A stretch of DNA of 19,996 nucleotides from DASZZZ01 sp036260375 (GTDB taxonomy: Bacteria; Actinomycetota; CADDZG01; WHSQ01): NCBI GenBank assembly GCA_036260375.1, contig DASZZZ010000005.1:1-19996 (forward strand), read 5' to 3'. Shown here piece after piece: positions 7,931 to 14,626 of this stretch; within the stretch, counting starts at the first letter, position 1; every line of letters starts with the position of its first letter. The translations under genes were made by a program, and so were the position numbers. The notes below the pieces were generated by a model. The model saw only the letters and a list, made by a program, of their open reading frames with translations. It ran no database searches and was not told the DNA's origin.

Positions 7931-8367
7931 CATTCCTCCTCGACTATGCCGCGCAGCGCGTGCAGCGCCGCGACGTACGACCACGGCCCGAACCCGGCGA
8001 CGACCCCGCGCGCCGCCTCCGCTGTGACCGAGTGCCGCCGCCACGGCTCGCGCGCGTGGATGTTGGACAGATGCACCTCGACGACCGGGTACGGGAGCGC
8101 GCGCAGCGCGTCGGCGATCGCGCGGCTCGTGTGCGAGTACGCCGCGGGGTTCAGCAGCGCGCCGCCGACGCGCCCGATGCCCTCGTGCAGCCACTCGACG
8201 ATCTCGCCCTCGCGCTGCGTCTGGCGCGCGTCGACGTCGATGCCGAGCGCCGCGGCCGCGGCGCGCAGGCGCTCGTCGACCTCGGCGAGCGTGTGCGGCC
8301 CGTAGACCGCGAGCTCGCGCGATCCGAGCAGGTTCAGGTTCGGCCCGTGGATCACGAGCACGTTCAT
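7930..8367 (-). CDS. aroQ: Type II 3-dehydroquinate dehydratase
   Basis: A 145-aa class II dehydroquinase, which converts 3-dehydroquinate to 3-dehydroshikimate as a dodecamer in the shikimate pathway. It opens with VIHGPNLNLLGSRE and carries the active-site Tyr in VYG, the flexible loop around QTQREGEIVEWLHE, LLNPAAYSHTS, and HLSNIHARE with the catalytic His. Length is normal. ATG 8367 overlaps the aroKB stop (ATGA). It is unrelated to the type I enzyme AroD. With aroC and aroKB in the same operon, four shikimate steps are encoded together (AroB, AroQ, AroK, AroC). Confidence 0.97.
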   Translation of the reverse strand: MNVLVIHGPNLNLLGSRELAVYGPHTLAEVDERLRAAAAALGIDVDARQTQREGEIVEWLHEGIGRVGGALLNPAAYSHTSRAIADALRALPYPVVEVHLSNIHAREPWRRHSVTAEAARGVVAGFGPWSYVAALHALRGIVEEE

Positions 8368-9926
8368 CGCGCCAACCTTTCCAGCGCCCGCTCGAGCGCG
8401 TCGCGGGGGGCCGCGATCCCCGCCTCGGGCTTGCCTACGCCCGCGAGCAGCACGAACCGCACCGTCCCGCGGAACTTCTTGTCGCGCACCCACGCGGACT
8501 CGAGGTCGCGCAACTCGAGCGACGCGCTCACGGGGAGGCCGACCGACTCCAGCGCTCGCCGGTGGACGTCGACGTCGGCGTCGTCGATTCGCTCGAGCAC
8601 TCGAGCGAGGTGGGCGGCGGCCATCATACCGACGGCGACCGCCTCGCCGTGGCGCAGCTCGCCGTGCCCGCGCAGGGTCTCGAGCGCGTGCGCGAACGTG
8701 TGCCCGTAGTTGAGATGCGCCCGGACCCCGGCCTCGCGCTCGTCGGCCGCCACGACGCCCGCCTTGATGGCGGCCGACGCGGCGACGACGTCGCCGAGGA
8801 CGGCGGCGTCGCGCGCCAGCAGCGCGTCGGCGCCGGAGACGACGCGCTCCAGAAGGGACGGATCCGCGATCAGGCCGTACTTGACGACCTCGGCGAGCCC
8901 GCTGCGAAGCTCGGCGTCGGGCAGCGTCGTCAGCGTGGCGACGTCGCACACGACCGCGTGCGGCTGGTGGAACGTGCCGACGAGGTTCTTGCCGTGCGGG
9001 AGGTTGACGCCGGTCTTGCCGCCGATCGCGGCGTCGACCTGCGCGAGCAGCGTCGTGGGGACGTGGACGATCTGCATGCCGCGGTTGTAGGTCGACGCGA
9101 CGAACCCCGCGACGTCGCAGACCACTCCTCCGCCGACGGACACGACGACGTCGTCGCGGTGTGCGGCGCGCCGCGCGAGCTCGGAGTAGAGCGCCTGCGC
9201 GGTGGCGAGCGACTTCGACCCCTCGCCGGCCGGCACCTCGAGCGCGTGCACGCGCATGCCGGCGGCCTCGAGCGACGACCGCACGGCGGCGGCGTGGCGC
9301 GCGAGCTCCGGGTGCGTGACGACGAACGCAGCGTCGCCGCGCTCGTCGGGGAGCCAGCGCGCGACGCGCGCCGCGATCCCATGCCCCACGGCGACCTCGT
9401 AGGCGCGTTCGCGCAGCCCGACGACCACACGGCGCACCGCGGCCACCTCGGCGCGCGCCGCGACCTCGCGCGCGACGTCGTGCGCGTCGCGCGCCGCGGT
9501 GTCGACCACGATGTCCGCGACGCGCTCGTAGACCGGCCCCCGGGCCGCCCACAGAGCGCGCGCGTCGCCGCGCGCGAGCAGTGGGCGCGACGACGGGTTG
9601 CCGATGCGCGCGACGAGCTCCTCGTACGGCGCGCGCAGGTACACGACGGTGTGGTCGCGCAGCTGCGCCCGGGTGGCGTCGTCGCCGAGCGCGCCGCCGC
9701 CGAGCGCCACGACGCCGTCGTCGCGGTCCAGCGCGTCTGCGGCCGCGGCGGACTCGAGCGCCCGGAACGCGTCCTCGCCGCGCGTCGCGAACAGCTCCGC
9801 GACCGGCGCGCCGGCGCGCTCCTCCACGACGCGGTCGACGTCGACGAACGGAAGGCCGAGCCGGCGCGCGACGAGCGGGCCGACGGTCGACTTGCCGGCC
9901 CCCATGAAGCCGACGAGGACGATCAC
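8364..9926 (-). CDS. aroKB: Bifunctional shikimate kinase/3-dehydroquinate synthase (AroK-AroB fusion)
   Basis: A 520-aa two-domain enzyme. Residues 1-158 are shikimate kinase: P-loop GFMGAGKST (6-14), Asp29/Asp31 in FVDVD, Arg55, ALGGGAL (75-80) and Arg114 in SSRPLL. From about residue 165 there is a complete 3-dehydroquinate synthase: GEGSKS, SVGGGVVCDVAGF, NRGM, TTLLAQVDAAIGGKTGVN, GLAEVVKYG, LNYGHTFAHALE and HGEAVAVGM cover the NAD-, Zn- and substrate-binding elements. The frame is unbroken with no internal start region needed, so this is a true fusion; such fusions are known elsewhere (for example Thermotoga). The start is GTG 9926, overlapping the aroC stop (GTGA), with GAGGG upstream. 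Confidence 0.95.
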   Translation of the reverse strand: MIVLVGFMGAGKSTVGPLVARRLGLPFVDVDRVVEERAGAPVAELFATRGEDAFRALESAAAADALDRDDGVVALGGGALGDDATRAQLRDHTVVYLRAPYEELVARIGNPSSRPLLARGDARALWAARGPVYERVADIVVDTAARDAHDVAREVAARAEVAAVRRVVVGLRERAYEVAVGHGIAARVARWLPDERGDAAFVVTHPELARHAAAVRSSLEAAGMRVHALEVPAGEGSKSLATAQALYSELARRAAHRDDVVVSVGGGVVCDVAGFVASTYNRGMQIVHVPTTLLAQVDAAIGGKTGVNLPHGKNLVGTFHQPHAVVCDVATLTTLPDAELRSGLAEVVKYGLIADPSLLERVVSGADALLARDAAVLGDVVAASAAIKAGVVAADEREAGVRAHLNYGHTFAHALETLRGHGELRHGEAVAVGMMAAAHLARVLERIDDADVDVHRRALESVGLPVSASLELRDLESAWVRDKKFRGTVRFVLLAGVGKPEAGIAAPRDALERALERLAR

Positions 9927-11119
9927 GGGCCCTCGGTCGGCGCGCCGGTGACCGCGGGGCCGGCGCCGCGGCGCGCGAGCCGGGCGCGGTAGCGCGCGAC
10001 CGCGGCGTCGAGGTCGTCGACGGTGTCGCCGCCGAACGACTCCAGCAGCGCGTCGGCGAGCACGAGCGCGACGACCGCCTCGCACACGACCGCGGCGGCC
10101 GGGACCGCGCACGTGTCGGTTCGCTCCTGGAACGCCTCGGCGGCCTCGCCCGTCGCCATCTCGACGGTGCGCAGCCTGCGCTTGAGGGTCGACAGCGGCT
10201 TCATCGCGGCGCGGATCCGCAGCGGTCCGCCGATCGTCATGCCCCCTTCGGTGCCGCCGGCGCGGTCCGTCGCGCGCCCGAGGCCGGGCTCGATCTCGTC
10301 GTGCGCCTGCGAGCCTCGCCGCGCCGCGACGTCGAACGCGTCGCCCAGCTCGACGCCCTTGATGGCGGGGACGGCCATCACGGCCCCCGCGAGCCGCCCG
10401 TCGAGCTTGCGGTCCCAGTGCACGTGGCTCCCGAGCCCCGCCGGAACCCCGTACGCGAGGACCTCCACGACCCCGCCGAGCGAGTCGCCGTCCGCCGCGG
10501 CGCGATCGATCTCGGCCACCATCGCGGCGGACGCGCCGTCGTGCAGACAGCGAACCGGCGACGCGTCGACACGCGCGCCGTCGCCGGGGCCGGGGCGCGG
10601 CGCGTCGTGCGGGGCCGCGGCGGCGCCGATCCGCACGACGTGCGACACGACCGCGACGCCGGCGCGCTCGAGCAGCGCCTTGGCGAGCACTCCGGCGGCA
10701 CAGCGGGCCGCGGTCTCGCGCGCGCTGGCGCGCTCGAGGACGTTGCGCGCGTCGTCGAAGTCGTACTTGAGCATGCCGGCGAGGTCGGCGTGGCCGGGCC
10801 GCGGACGCGTCAATGGCCGGCCCCCGGCCGCGCCCTCGACCGGCATGACGTGCGCCCACTTGTCGGCCCACTCCGAGTTGCGGATCGCGATCGCGACCGG
10901 GCTCCCGAGCGTCGCGCCGCCGCGCACGCCGGCGACGACCTCGACCTCGTCGCGCTCGACGCGCATGCGGGGGCCGCGGCCGTGGCCGTGGCGGCGGCGG
11001 GCGAGCTCGTGGCGCAGCGCGTCGAGCGACACGGGGAGCCCCGCGGGCAGGCCCTCGACGACCGCGACCAGGCCGGGGCCGTGCGACTCCCCCGCGGTCA
11101 GGTAGCGCAGCCGGGACAT
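9923..11119 (-). CDS. aroC: Chorismate synthase
   Basis: A 398-aa FMN-dependent chorismate synthase that turns ESP into chorismate, the last shikimate step. The signatures are present: LTAGESHGPGL at the N-terminus, RPRPGHADLAG, then RASARETAARCAAG and ERTDTCAVPAA near residue 330, as well as GGTEGGMTIGGP. Length is normal. ATG 11119 has GGGAGG upstream. Only 33 bp separate it from the PilP-like gene, with no terminator hairpin, so it probably continues the pil operon. Downstream it overlaps aroKB. Confidence 0.97.
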   Translation of the reverse strand: MSRLRYLTAGESHGPGLVAVVEGLPAGLPVSLDALRHELARRRHGHGRGPRMRVERDEVEVVAGVRGGATLGSPVAIAIRNSEWADKWAHVMPVEGAAGGRPLTRPRPGHADLAGMLKYDFDDARNVLERASARETAARCAAGVLAKALLERAGVAVVSHVVRIGAAAAPHDAPRPGPGDGARVDASPVRCLHDGASAAMVAEIDRAAADGDSLGGVVEVLAYGVPAGLGSHVHWDRKLDGRLAGAVMAVPAIKGVELGDAFDVAARRGSQAHDEIEPGLGRATDRAGGTEGGMTIGGPLRIRAAMKPLSTLKRRLRTVEMATGEAAEAFQERTDTCAVPAAAVVCEAVVALVLADALLESFGGDTVDDLDAAVARYRARLARRGAGPAVTGAPTEGP

Positions 11120-11152
11120 CGTCCTATCCTCCCGCCGATCGGCTGCGGCGCG

Positions 11153-11875
11153 CTACTTGACGATCTGCTCGCCCTCGCAGAGCGTGAACTCGTCGTCGCC
11201 GAACAGCAGCGTGGCGCACGTGCCGTCGACCGACACGAGCTGGAAGTTGTCGGCGAAGCGCTCGCCCTCGCCCACGGTGTAGACCGTTCCGTCGACGTTG
11301 ACCTGTGCCCGCTCGCCGTCGGCGTCGGTGAACACGTCGACGAGCGTGACGCGGTGGCCGCCGGTGTCGTCGGGATCGCCCGTCGACCCGTCGCCGTCCC
11401 CGTTCCCGGTGTCGCCGTCGCCGTCCCCGTCCCCGTCCCCGTCCCCGTCCCCGTCCCCGTCCCCGTCCCCGTCCCCGTCGCCGTCACCGGTGTCCCCGTC
11501 GCCCGTGTCCCCATCGCCGTCGCCGTCGCCGTCGCCGCCCCCGCCGCCGTCGTCGGGCGTCGTGTCGACGAGCGGCTCGAACGGGTCGCGCGACGCGAAC
11601 ACCTCGAACGTCTCCGGCGCGCCGTCGCCGCGCCCGGCCCGCCCGCCGTCGCCGCCGTCGTCTGGCGTGGGCACGATGCCACCGTCGCCGGGCGCCGGCT
11701 CGGTCGCGCTCGGCGGCGGCGTGACGTCCGCGGTGTCGCCGCCGCCCCCGCCGCCGAGCAGCAGGAACCACAGGGCCGCGAGGACGACGACGAGCCCGCC
11801 CACGACGAGCAGGACCTGTTGACGTCCCGCGCCGGACGACGCGTCGTCGGCGAACGTGCGCGTGTCGTCGCTCAC
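11153..11875 (-). CDS. PilP-like pilus alignment protein with a (Gly-Asp)n linker
   Basis: A 240-aa single-pass membrane protein. A short cytoplasmic head precedes a transmembrane helix (about residues 20-40). A Pro/Gly-rich stretch follows, then FEVFASRDPFEPL (90-102), which resembles the RxPFxP-type element of PilP/GspC-like proteins. Next is an extreme Gly/Asp low-complexity segment (about 110-170) and a small C-terminal beta-domain (172-240) with Cys220 and Cys233, possibly a disulfide. The GTG start at 11875 overlaps the pilO stop (GTGA). Its position after pilMNO matches pilP. There is no lipobox, and no outer-membrane secretin is expected in an actinobacterium. Function as PilP analogue is inferred from position and motif. 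Confidence 0.7.
   Translation of the reverse strand: MSDDTRTFADDASSGAGRQQVLLVVGGLVVVLAALWFLLLGGGGGGDTADVTPPPSATEPAPGDGGIVPTPDDGGDGGRAGRGDGAPETFEVFASRDPFEPLVDTTPDDGGGGGDGDGDGDGDTGDGDTGDGDGDGDGDGDGDGDGDGDGDGDGDTGNGDGDGSTGDPDDTGGHRVTLVDVFTDADGERAQVNVDGTVYTVGEGERFADNFQLVSVDGTCATLLFGDDEFTLCEGEQIVK
11425..11478. repeat. Nine perfect tandem CCCCGT hexamers
   Basis: Nine exact copies of CCCCGT (ACGGGG on the coding minus strand) lie within a longer degenerate array at about 11400-11530. In the PilP-like gene they encode alternating Gly and Asp. Because each unit is two codons, slippage would change linker length without a frameshift. Confidence 0.95.
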
Positions 11876-12495
11876 GGCGCCGCCTCCTCGGGTGCCGGCG
11901 GCTCCGCGGCCGGATCGGTCGCGGGCGGCGCGACCGTCGTCCCGGGCGGGATCTCGAAGAAGATGCGCGCGATCGCCTCCATGTCGATGGTCGTCTCGCC
12001 GGTCTCGACGTCCTGCGTGCCGGCCATCTGGAGGATGTCGACGCGCAGCGCGCGCTCGAGCTCGTAGAGGCGGCGCACGAAGTCCTGGATCGAGAAGTAG
12101 CCGCCCTCCGCCCCGATCGTGAGGCGGATCTCGGCGAGCTGGGCGCCCTCGGGCGGCGGCTTCGGGAGCTCGGGCGTGACCTGGACGAAGCTCACGCCGG
12201 CGCGGTTGGCCTCGTCCTGCAGCTGGAAGATGAACTGTGCGAGCTCGTCGTTCTCGGGCACGAGCTTGCGGACCTCGACGAGGCGCGCGTTGAGGCGGGC
12301 GGCGTCGTCCTGCAGCGCCTGAAGGCGGTCGAGCTCCGCCTGCAGCGTCACGGTCTCCTGGCGCGCCGTCTCGATCTCGGCCCGCACCTCGGACAGGCGG
12401 TCTCGCCGCGGCGACACGAACATGAAGAAGAACAGCGCCAGCACGACGATCGACGCGACGATCGCGACGACGATCTGGGCGCGCGGCGACCTCAT
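11872..12495 (-). CDS. pilO: Type IV pilus inner-membrane component PilO
   Basis: A 207-aa PilO-like protein, part of the PilMNO(P) platform that links the cytoplasmic machine to the pilus. An N-terminal transmembrane helix (about residues 8-28) is followed by a coiled-coil (about 33-75). A ferredoxin-like C-terminal domain (about 85-185) contains VSFVQVTPELP, IRLTIGAEGGYFSIQDFVRRLYELERALRV-like elements and IARIFFEIPPG. It ends in a Pro/Ala/Glu tail. ATG 12495 overlaps the pilN stop (ATGA). The order M-N-O supports the assignment. Confidence 0.9.
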   Translation of the reverse strand: MRSPRAQIVVAIVASIVVLALFFFMFVSPRRDRLSEVRAEIETARQETVTLQAELDRLQALQDDAARLNARLVEVRKLVPENDELAQFIFQLQDEANRAGVSFVQVTPELPKPPPEGAQLAEIRLTIGAEGGYFSIQDFVRRLYELERALRVDILQMAGTQDVETGETTIDMEAIARIFFEIPPGTTVAPPATDPAAEPPAPEEAAP

Positions 12496-13142
12496 CGCCG
12501 GCCCCCCGCGAAGCGGTCGCTGGCGGCCCGGCGAGTCAGCTCGACCGTGCTGTCGAAGTCGAACGTCTCGGTCGCACCCTCGACCTCGGCCCGCACCGCG
12601 CTGTTGAGGTAGACGCTCGTGAAGCGGCCGCTGGACGCCAGGCGCACGAGCCACTTGCCGACACCCGACATCGACAGCGACGCGCCCTGGAACTGGATGC
12701 GTCCGAACGCCGCCCGCGTGGTGTCGCGGATCGGGGCGGTCTCGGTGCCCACCTGCGTCGCGCCCTCCGCCTGCCCGGCCGACGCGGTGAGGTTCTCGAA
12801 CCAGATCTCGCCCGGCACGAGCATGGCGACTTCGGTCAGCACGACGGGCCACGCGACGTCGCCCTCCATGACCGTGGCGAGCGCCTGCTCCTTGGTCTCG
12901 ACCTCCCGCTCGAGGAGCTCGAACTGACGCAGCTCCGCGATCTGCGACCGGAGCCGGTCGTTGCGCGCCTGGACCTCGGCGAGCTCCGACTCCGCCGACG
13001 AGATCTGCCCGCCCAGGACCGCCCACCACCCGATGAGCAACGCGAGCGCCACGAGGGCCGCGATCACGATCGTCGCGACGTTGCGCCGGTGACGACGCCG
13101 CGCGGCGTAGCTCTCCGGCAGGAGGTCGATGCGGCGCATCAT
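12492..13142 (-). CDS. pilN: Type IV pilus inner-membrane component PilN
   Basis: A 216-aa PilN-like protein. The N-terminal cytoplasmic peptide MMRRIDLLPES corresponds to the conserved PilN motif that docks into PilM. A transmembrane helix follows (about residues 23-45), then a coiled-coil (about 48-90) and a C-terminal domain (about 95-200) with FENLTASA and LSMSGVGKWLVRLASSGRFTSVYL-type structure. Two consecutive ATGs (13142, 13139) overlap the pilM stop; the first gives an ATGA coupling. The Shine-Dalgarno is weak, so translation probably depends on coupling to pilM. Confidence 0.9.
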   Translation of the reverse strand: MMRRIDLLPESYAARRRHRRNVATIVIAALVALALLIGWWAVLGGQISSAESELAEVQARNDRLRSQIAELRQFELLEREVETKEQALATVMEGDVAWPVVLTEVAMLVPGEIWFENLTASAGQAEGATQVGTETAPIRDTTRAAFGRIQFQGASLSMSGVGKWLVRLASSGRFTSVYLNSAVRAEVEGATETFDFDSTVELTRRAASDRFAGGRR

Positions 13143-14200
13143 CGTTTCGTCGCCCCCAGGGCGAGGCCGACGGCCGCGGCCGCGACCGGCTCCACGTGCG
13201 CGACCTGCTCGTCGGTGAGGCCCGAACGCCGCACGTCGAGCTCGGCGAGCGGCCGGCCGCGCCGGACGTCGAGGTCCAGCGTGGCCCGCAGGCGGTCCTC
13301 GAGGCCGACGGTGAGCGAGCCGCCGCCGGTCAGGACGACGCCGCCGATCGGCTCGCTGTCGTCCTGGGACAGGTAGTAGTCGAGCGAACCACGCACCTCG
13401 CCGACGAGCTCGTCGACGCGGTCGTCGACGATCGCGCGCGCCTCGCGCGAGCCCACGGCGCCGGCGAGGTCGAGCTTGGTCGCCTCCGCCTCGTCGAGCT
13501 GAAGATCGAGCTCCGACGCGAGCGCCTCGGTCGCGTCGTTGCCGCCGACGAGCAGGATGCGCACGAAGCGCGCCTCGCCGCCGACGTGCACGACGATGTT
13601 GGTGATCCCGGCCCCGATGTCGACGATGGCCTCGGCCCCGGACGCGCCGACGTCGCCGCGCGCCGCGGCACTCACCGCGCGCGCGACCGCGAACGGAGTC
13701 AGGTCGACGCCGGCGGGCTCGACGCCGCCGGCCGACGCGGCCGACAGGAAGCCGTCGAGCATGTCGCGCGCCGCGGCGACGAGCAGCAGGCGCATGGTCC
13801 GCTCGCCGTCCTCGTTCTCGAAGTCGTCGATGACCTGGAAGTCGAGCTCCGCCTCGTCGACGGGCATCGGGATGTGGTCGGAGATCTGGTACCGCAGCGA
13901 CGAGCGCAGCTCCTTCTCGTCGAGGTACGGGAGGTCGACCTGGCGGACGACGACGCGCTGGTTCGCGACTCCGACGACGACGCGCTTGGACCTGAAGCGG
14001 GCGCGCTTCCACAGCTGCGCGATCGCCTCCGACACCGCGCCCGGGTCGCGGATCTCCCCGTTGTCGACCGCGCCCGGAGGGAGCGCGACCTGACCGAAGC
14101 GTTGCAGCGCCCGGCCCCCGCGCGTCGCCACGACGTGCGCGGCCCGCACCGCGCTGGTGCCTATGTCGAGGCCGATGGCCGGACCGGCGCGCAGCGCCAT
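13139..14200 (-). CDS. pilM: Type IV pilus actin-like ATPase PilM
   Basis: A 353-aa actin/FtsA-fold protein. The phosphate-1 motif IGLDIGTSAVRAA (9-21), phosphate-2 motif AIVDIGAGITNIVVHVGG and adenosine motif GVVLTGGGSLTVGLEDRL are clear. VANQRVVVRQVDLPYLDEKEL and RYQISDHIPMPVDEAELDF are typical of PilM. It binds the N-terminus of PilN at the cytoplasmic face. ATG 14200 is preferred over the adjacent GTG 14203 because GAGGAG then has better spacing. The start overlaps the HTH gene stop, so the regulator and the pilus platform are translationally coupled. Confidence 0.94.
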   Translation of the reverse strand: MALRAGPAIGLDIGTSAVRAAHVVATRGGRALQRFGQVALPPGAVDNGEIRDPGAVSEAIAQLWKRARFRSKRVVVGVANQRVVVRQVDLPYLDEKELRSSLRYQISDHIPMPVDEAELDFQVIDDFENEDGERTMRLLLVAAARDMLDGFLSAASAGGVEPAGVDLTPFAVARAVSAAARGDVGASGAEAIVDIGAGITNIVVHVGGEARFVRILLVGGNDATEALASELDLQLDEAEATKLDLAGAVGSREARAIVDDRVDELVGEVRGSLDYYLSQDDSEPIGGVVLTGGGSLTVGLEDRLRATLDLDVRRGRPLAELDVRRSGLTDEQVAHVEPVAAAAVGLALGATKR

Positions 14201-14400
14201 CACAGCTCCTCGTCGAACCTGACGGCGCGCTCGGAGAGGTAGCGCTCCACGTCGCCGCGCCGTATGCGGTAGTTCTTGCCGACGCGGATCGCGGCGAGCT
14301 GGCCGGACTTGATGAGGCGGTACACGGTCATGTTCGAGACGCGCATGAGGTTGGCGACCTCCCCTACCGTCAGGAGGGGCTCCCCGAGCTCACCTGGCAT
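14200..14400 (-). CDS. Excisionase/Rv0500A-type small helix-turn-helix protein
   Basis: A 66-aa DNA-binding protein of the excisionase-like wHTH group. LLTVGEVANLMRVSNMTVYR (9-28), LIKSGQLAAIRVGKNYRI (29-46) and a third helix, RRGDVERYLSERAV, are visible. It closely resembles mycobacterial Rv0500A in length and motif (from memory). The start is ATG 14400 with AAAGGTGAGG upstream. Nothing suggests an integrative element, so the excisionase label describes the fold only. It heads the pilMNO-aro operon and overlaps pilM. A regulatory role over pili or its own operon is likely but not shown. Confidence 0.88.
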   Translation of the reverse strand: MPGELGEPLLTVGEVANLMRVSNMTVYRLIKSGQLAAIRVGKNYRIRRGDVERYLSERAVRFDEEL

Positions 14401-14422
14401 GCGACCTCACCTTTCGACCCCT

Positions 14423-14440
14423 CGCGGCGCGGGCGCCGCG
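14423..14440 (-). promoter_or_regulatory. GC hairpin in the HTH-gene leader
   Basis: A 7-bp perfect stem (14423-14429 with 14434-14440) and 4-nt loop lie in the predicted 5' leader, just upstream of the AAAGGTGAGG ribosome-binding site. It could modulate translation of the regulator. No U-tract follows, so it is not a typical terminator. Confidence 0.35.
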
Positions 14441-14471
14441 CGCCGGTCCTCTTTGCACACAGGGGCATCTG

Positions 14472-14500
14472 ATTCAACAAGCGTGCACACTAACGGTCAA
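14472..14500 (-). promoter_or_regulatory. Candidate sigma-A promoter of the HTH-pilMNO-aro operon
   Basis: On the minus strand TTGACC (14500-14495) and TTGAAT (14477-14472) are separated by 17 bp, and the surrounding DNA is clearly AT-richer than the rest of the window. The predicted start near 14465 leaves a leader of about 65 nt. It is the only good promoter-like sequence I see ahead of the long operon. Confidence 0.5.
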
Positions 14501-14601
14501 GAGTGTATCTCGTCCCCCCTAGCGCGCTCCTTGAGAGTGACAGCATTGTTATTTACGTGAGCGCGCTGAAGACACAATGCGCTACAACCGTAACGGTGGA
14601 G

Positions 14602-14624
14602 ACGCCGGCCGCGGGAGGCGGCGC
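14602..14624 (-). terminator. Possible terminator of the minor-pilin operon
   Basis: Directly after the stop of the PilX-like gene the minus strand can form a GC hairpin of about 7 bp with one bulged C. No U-run follows. Its placement between a finished operon and the next promoter supports a terminator role, but only weakly. Confidence 0.35.
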
Positions 14625-14626
14625 GT

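Noticed and set aside
11400..11530. The repeat array as a CRISPR or transcription factor site cluster
   Set aside because: The units are 6 bp with no spacers, inside a coding frame that they keep open, so it is a coding microsatellite.
10301..12067. A 588-codon plus-strand open frame opposite aroC and the PilP-like gene
   Set aside because: It is a shadow of well-supported minus-strand genes, with Val/Pro repeats arising from the antisense of the Gly-Asp array.
14200..14400. An integrated phage or element, suggested by the excisionase-like protein
   Set aside because: No integrase, att-like repeats or phage genes are near, and the protein resembles the chromosomal Rv0500A group and is coupled to pilM.
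14552..14577. A WhiG-type promoter for the HTH-pilM operon
   Set aside because: A TAAA occurs on the minus strand at 14555-14552, but no GCCGATAA-like box is present at the required distance.
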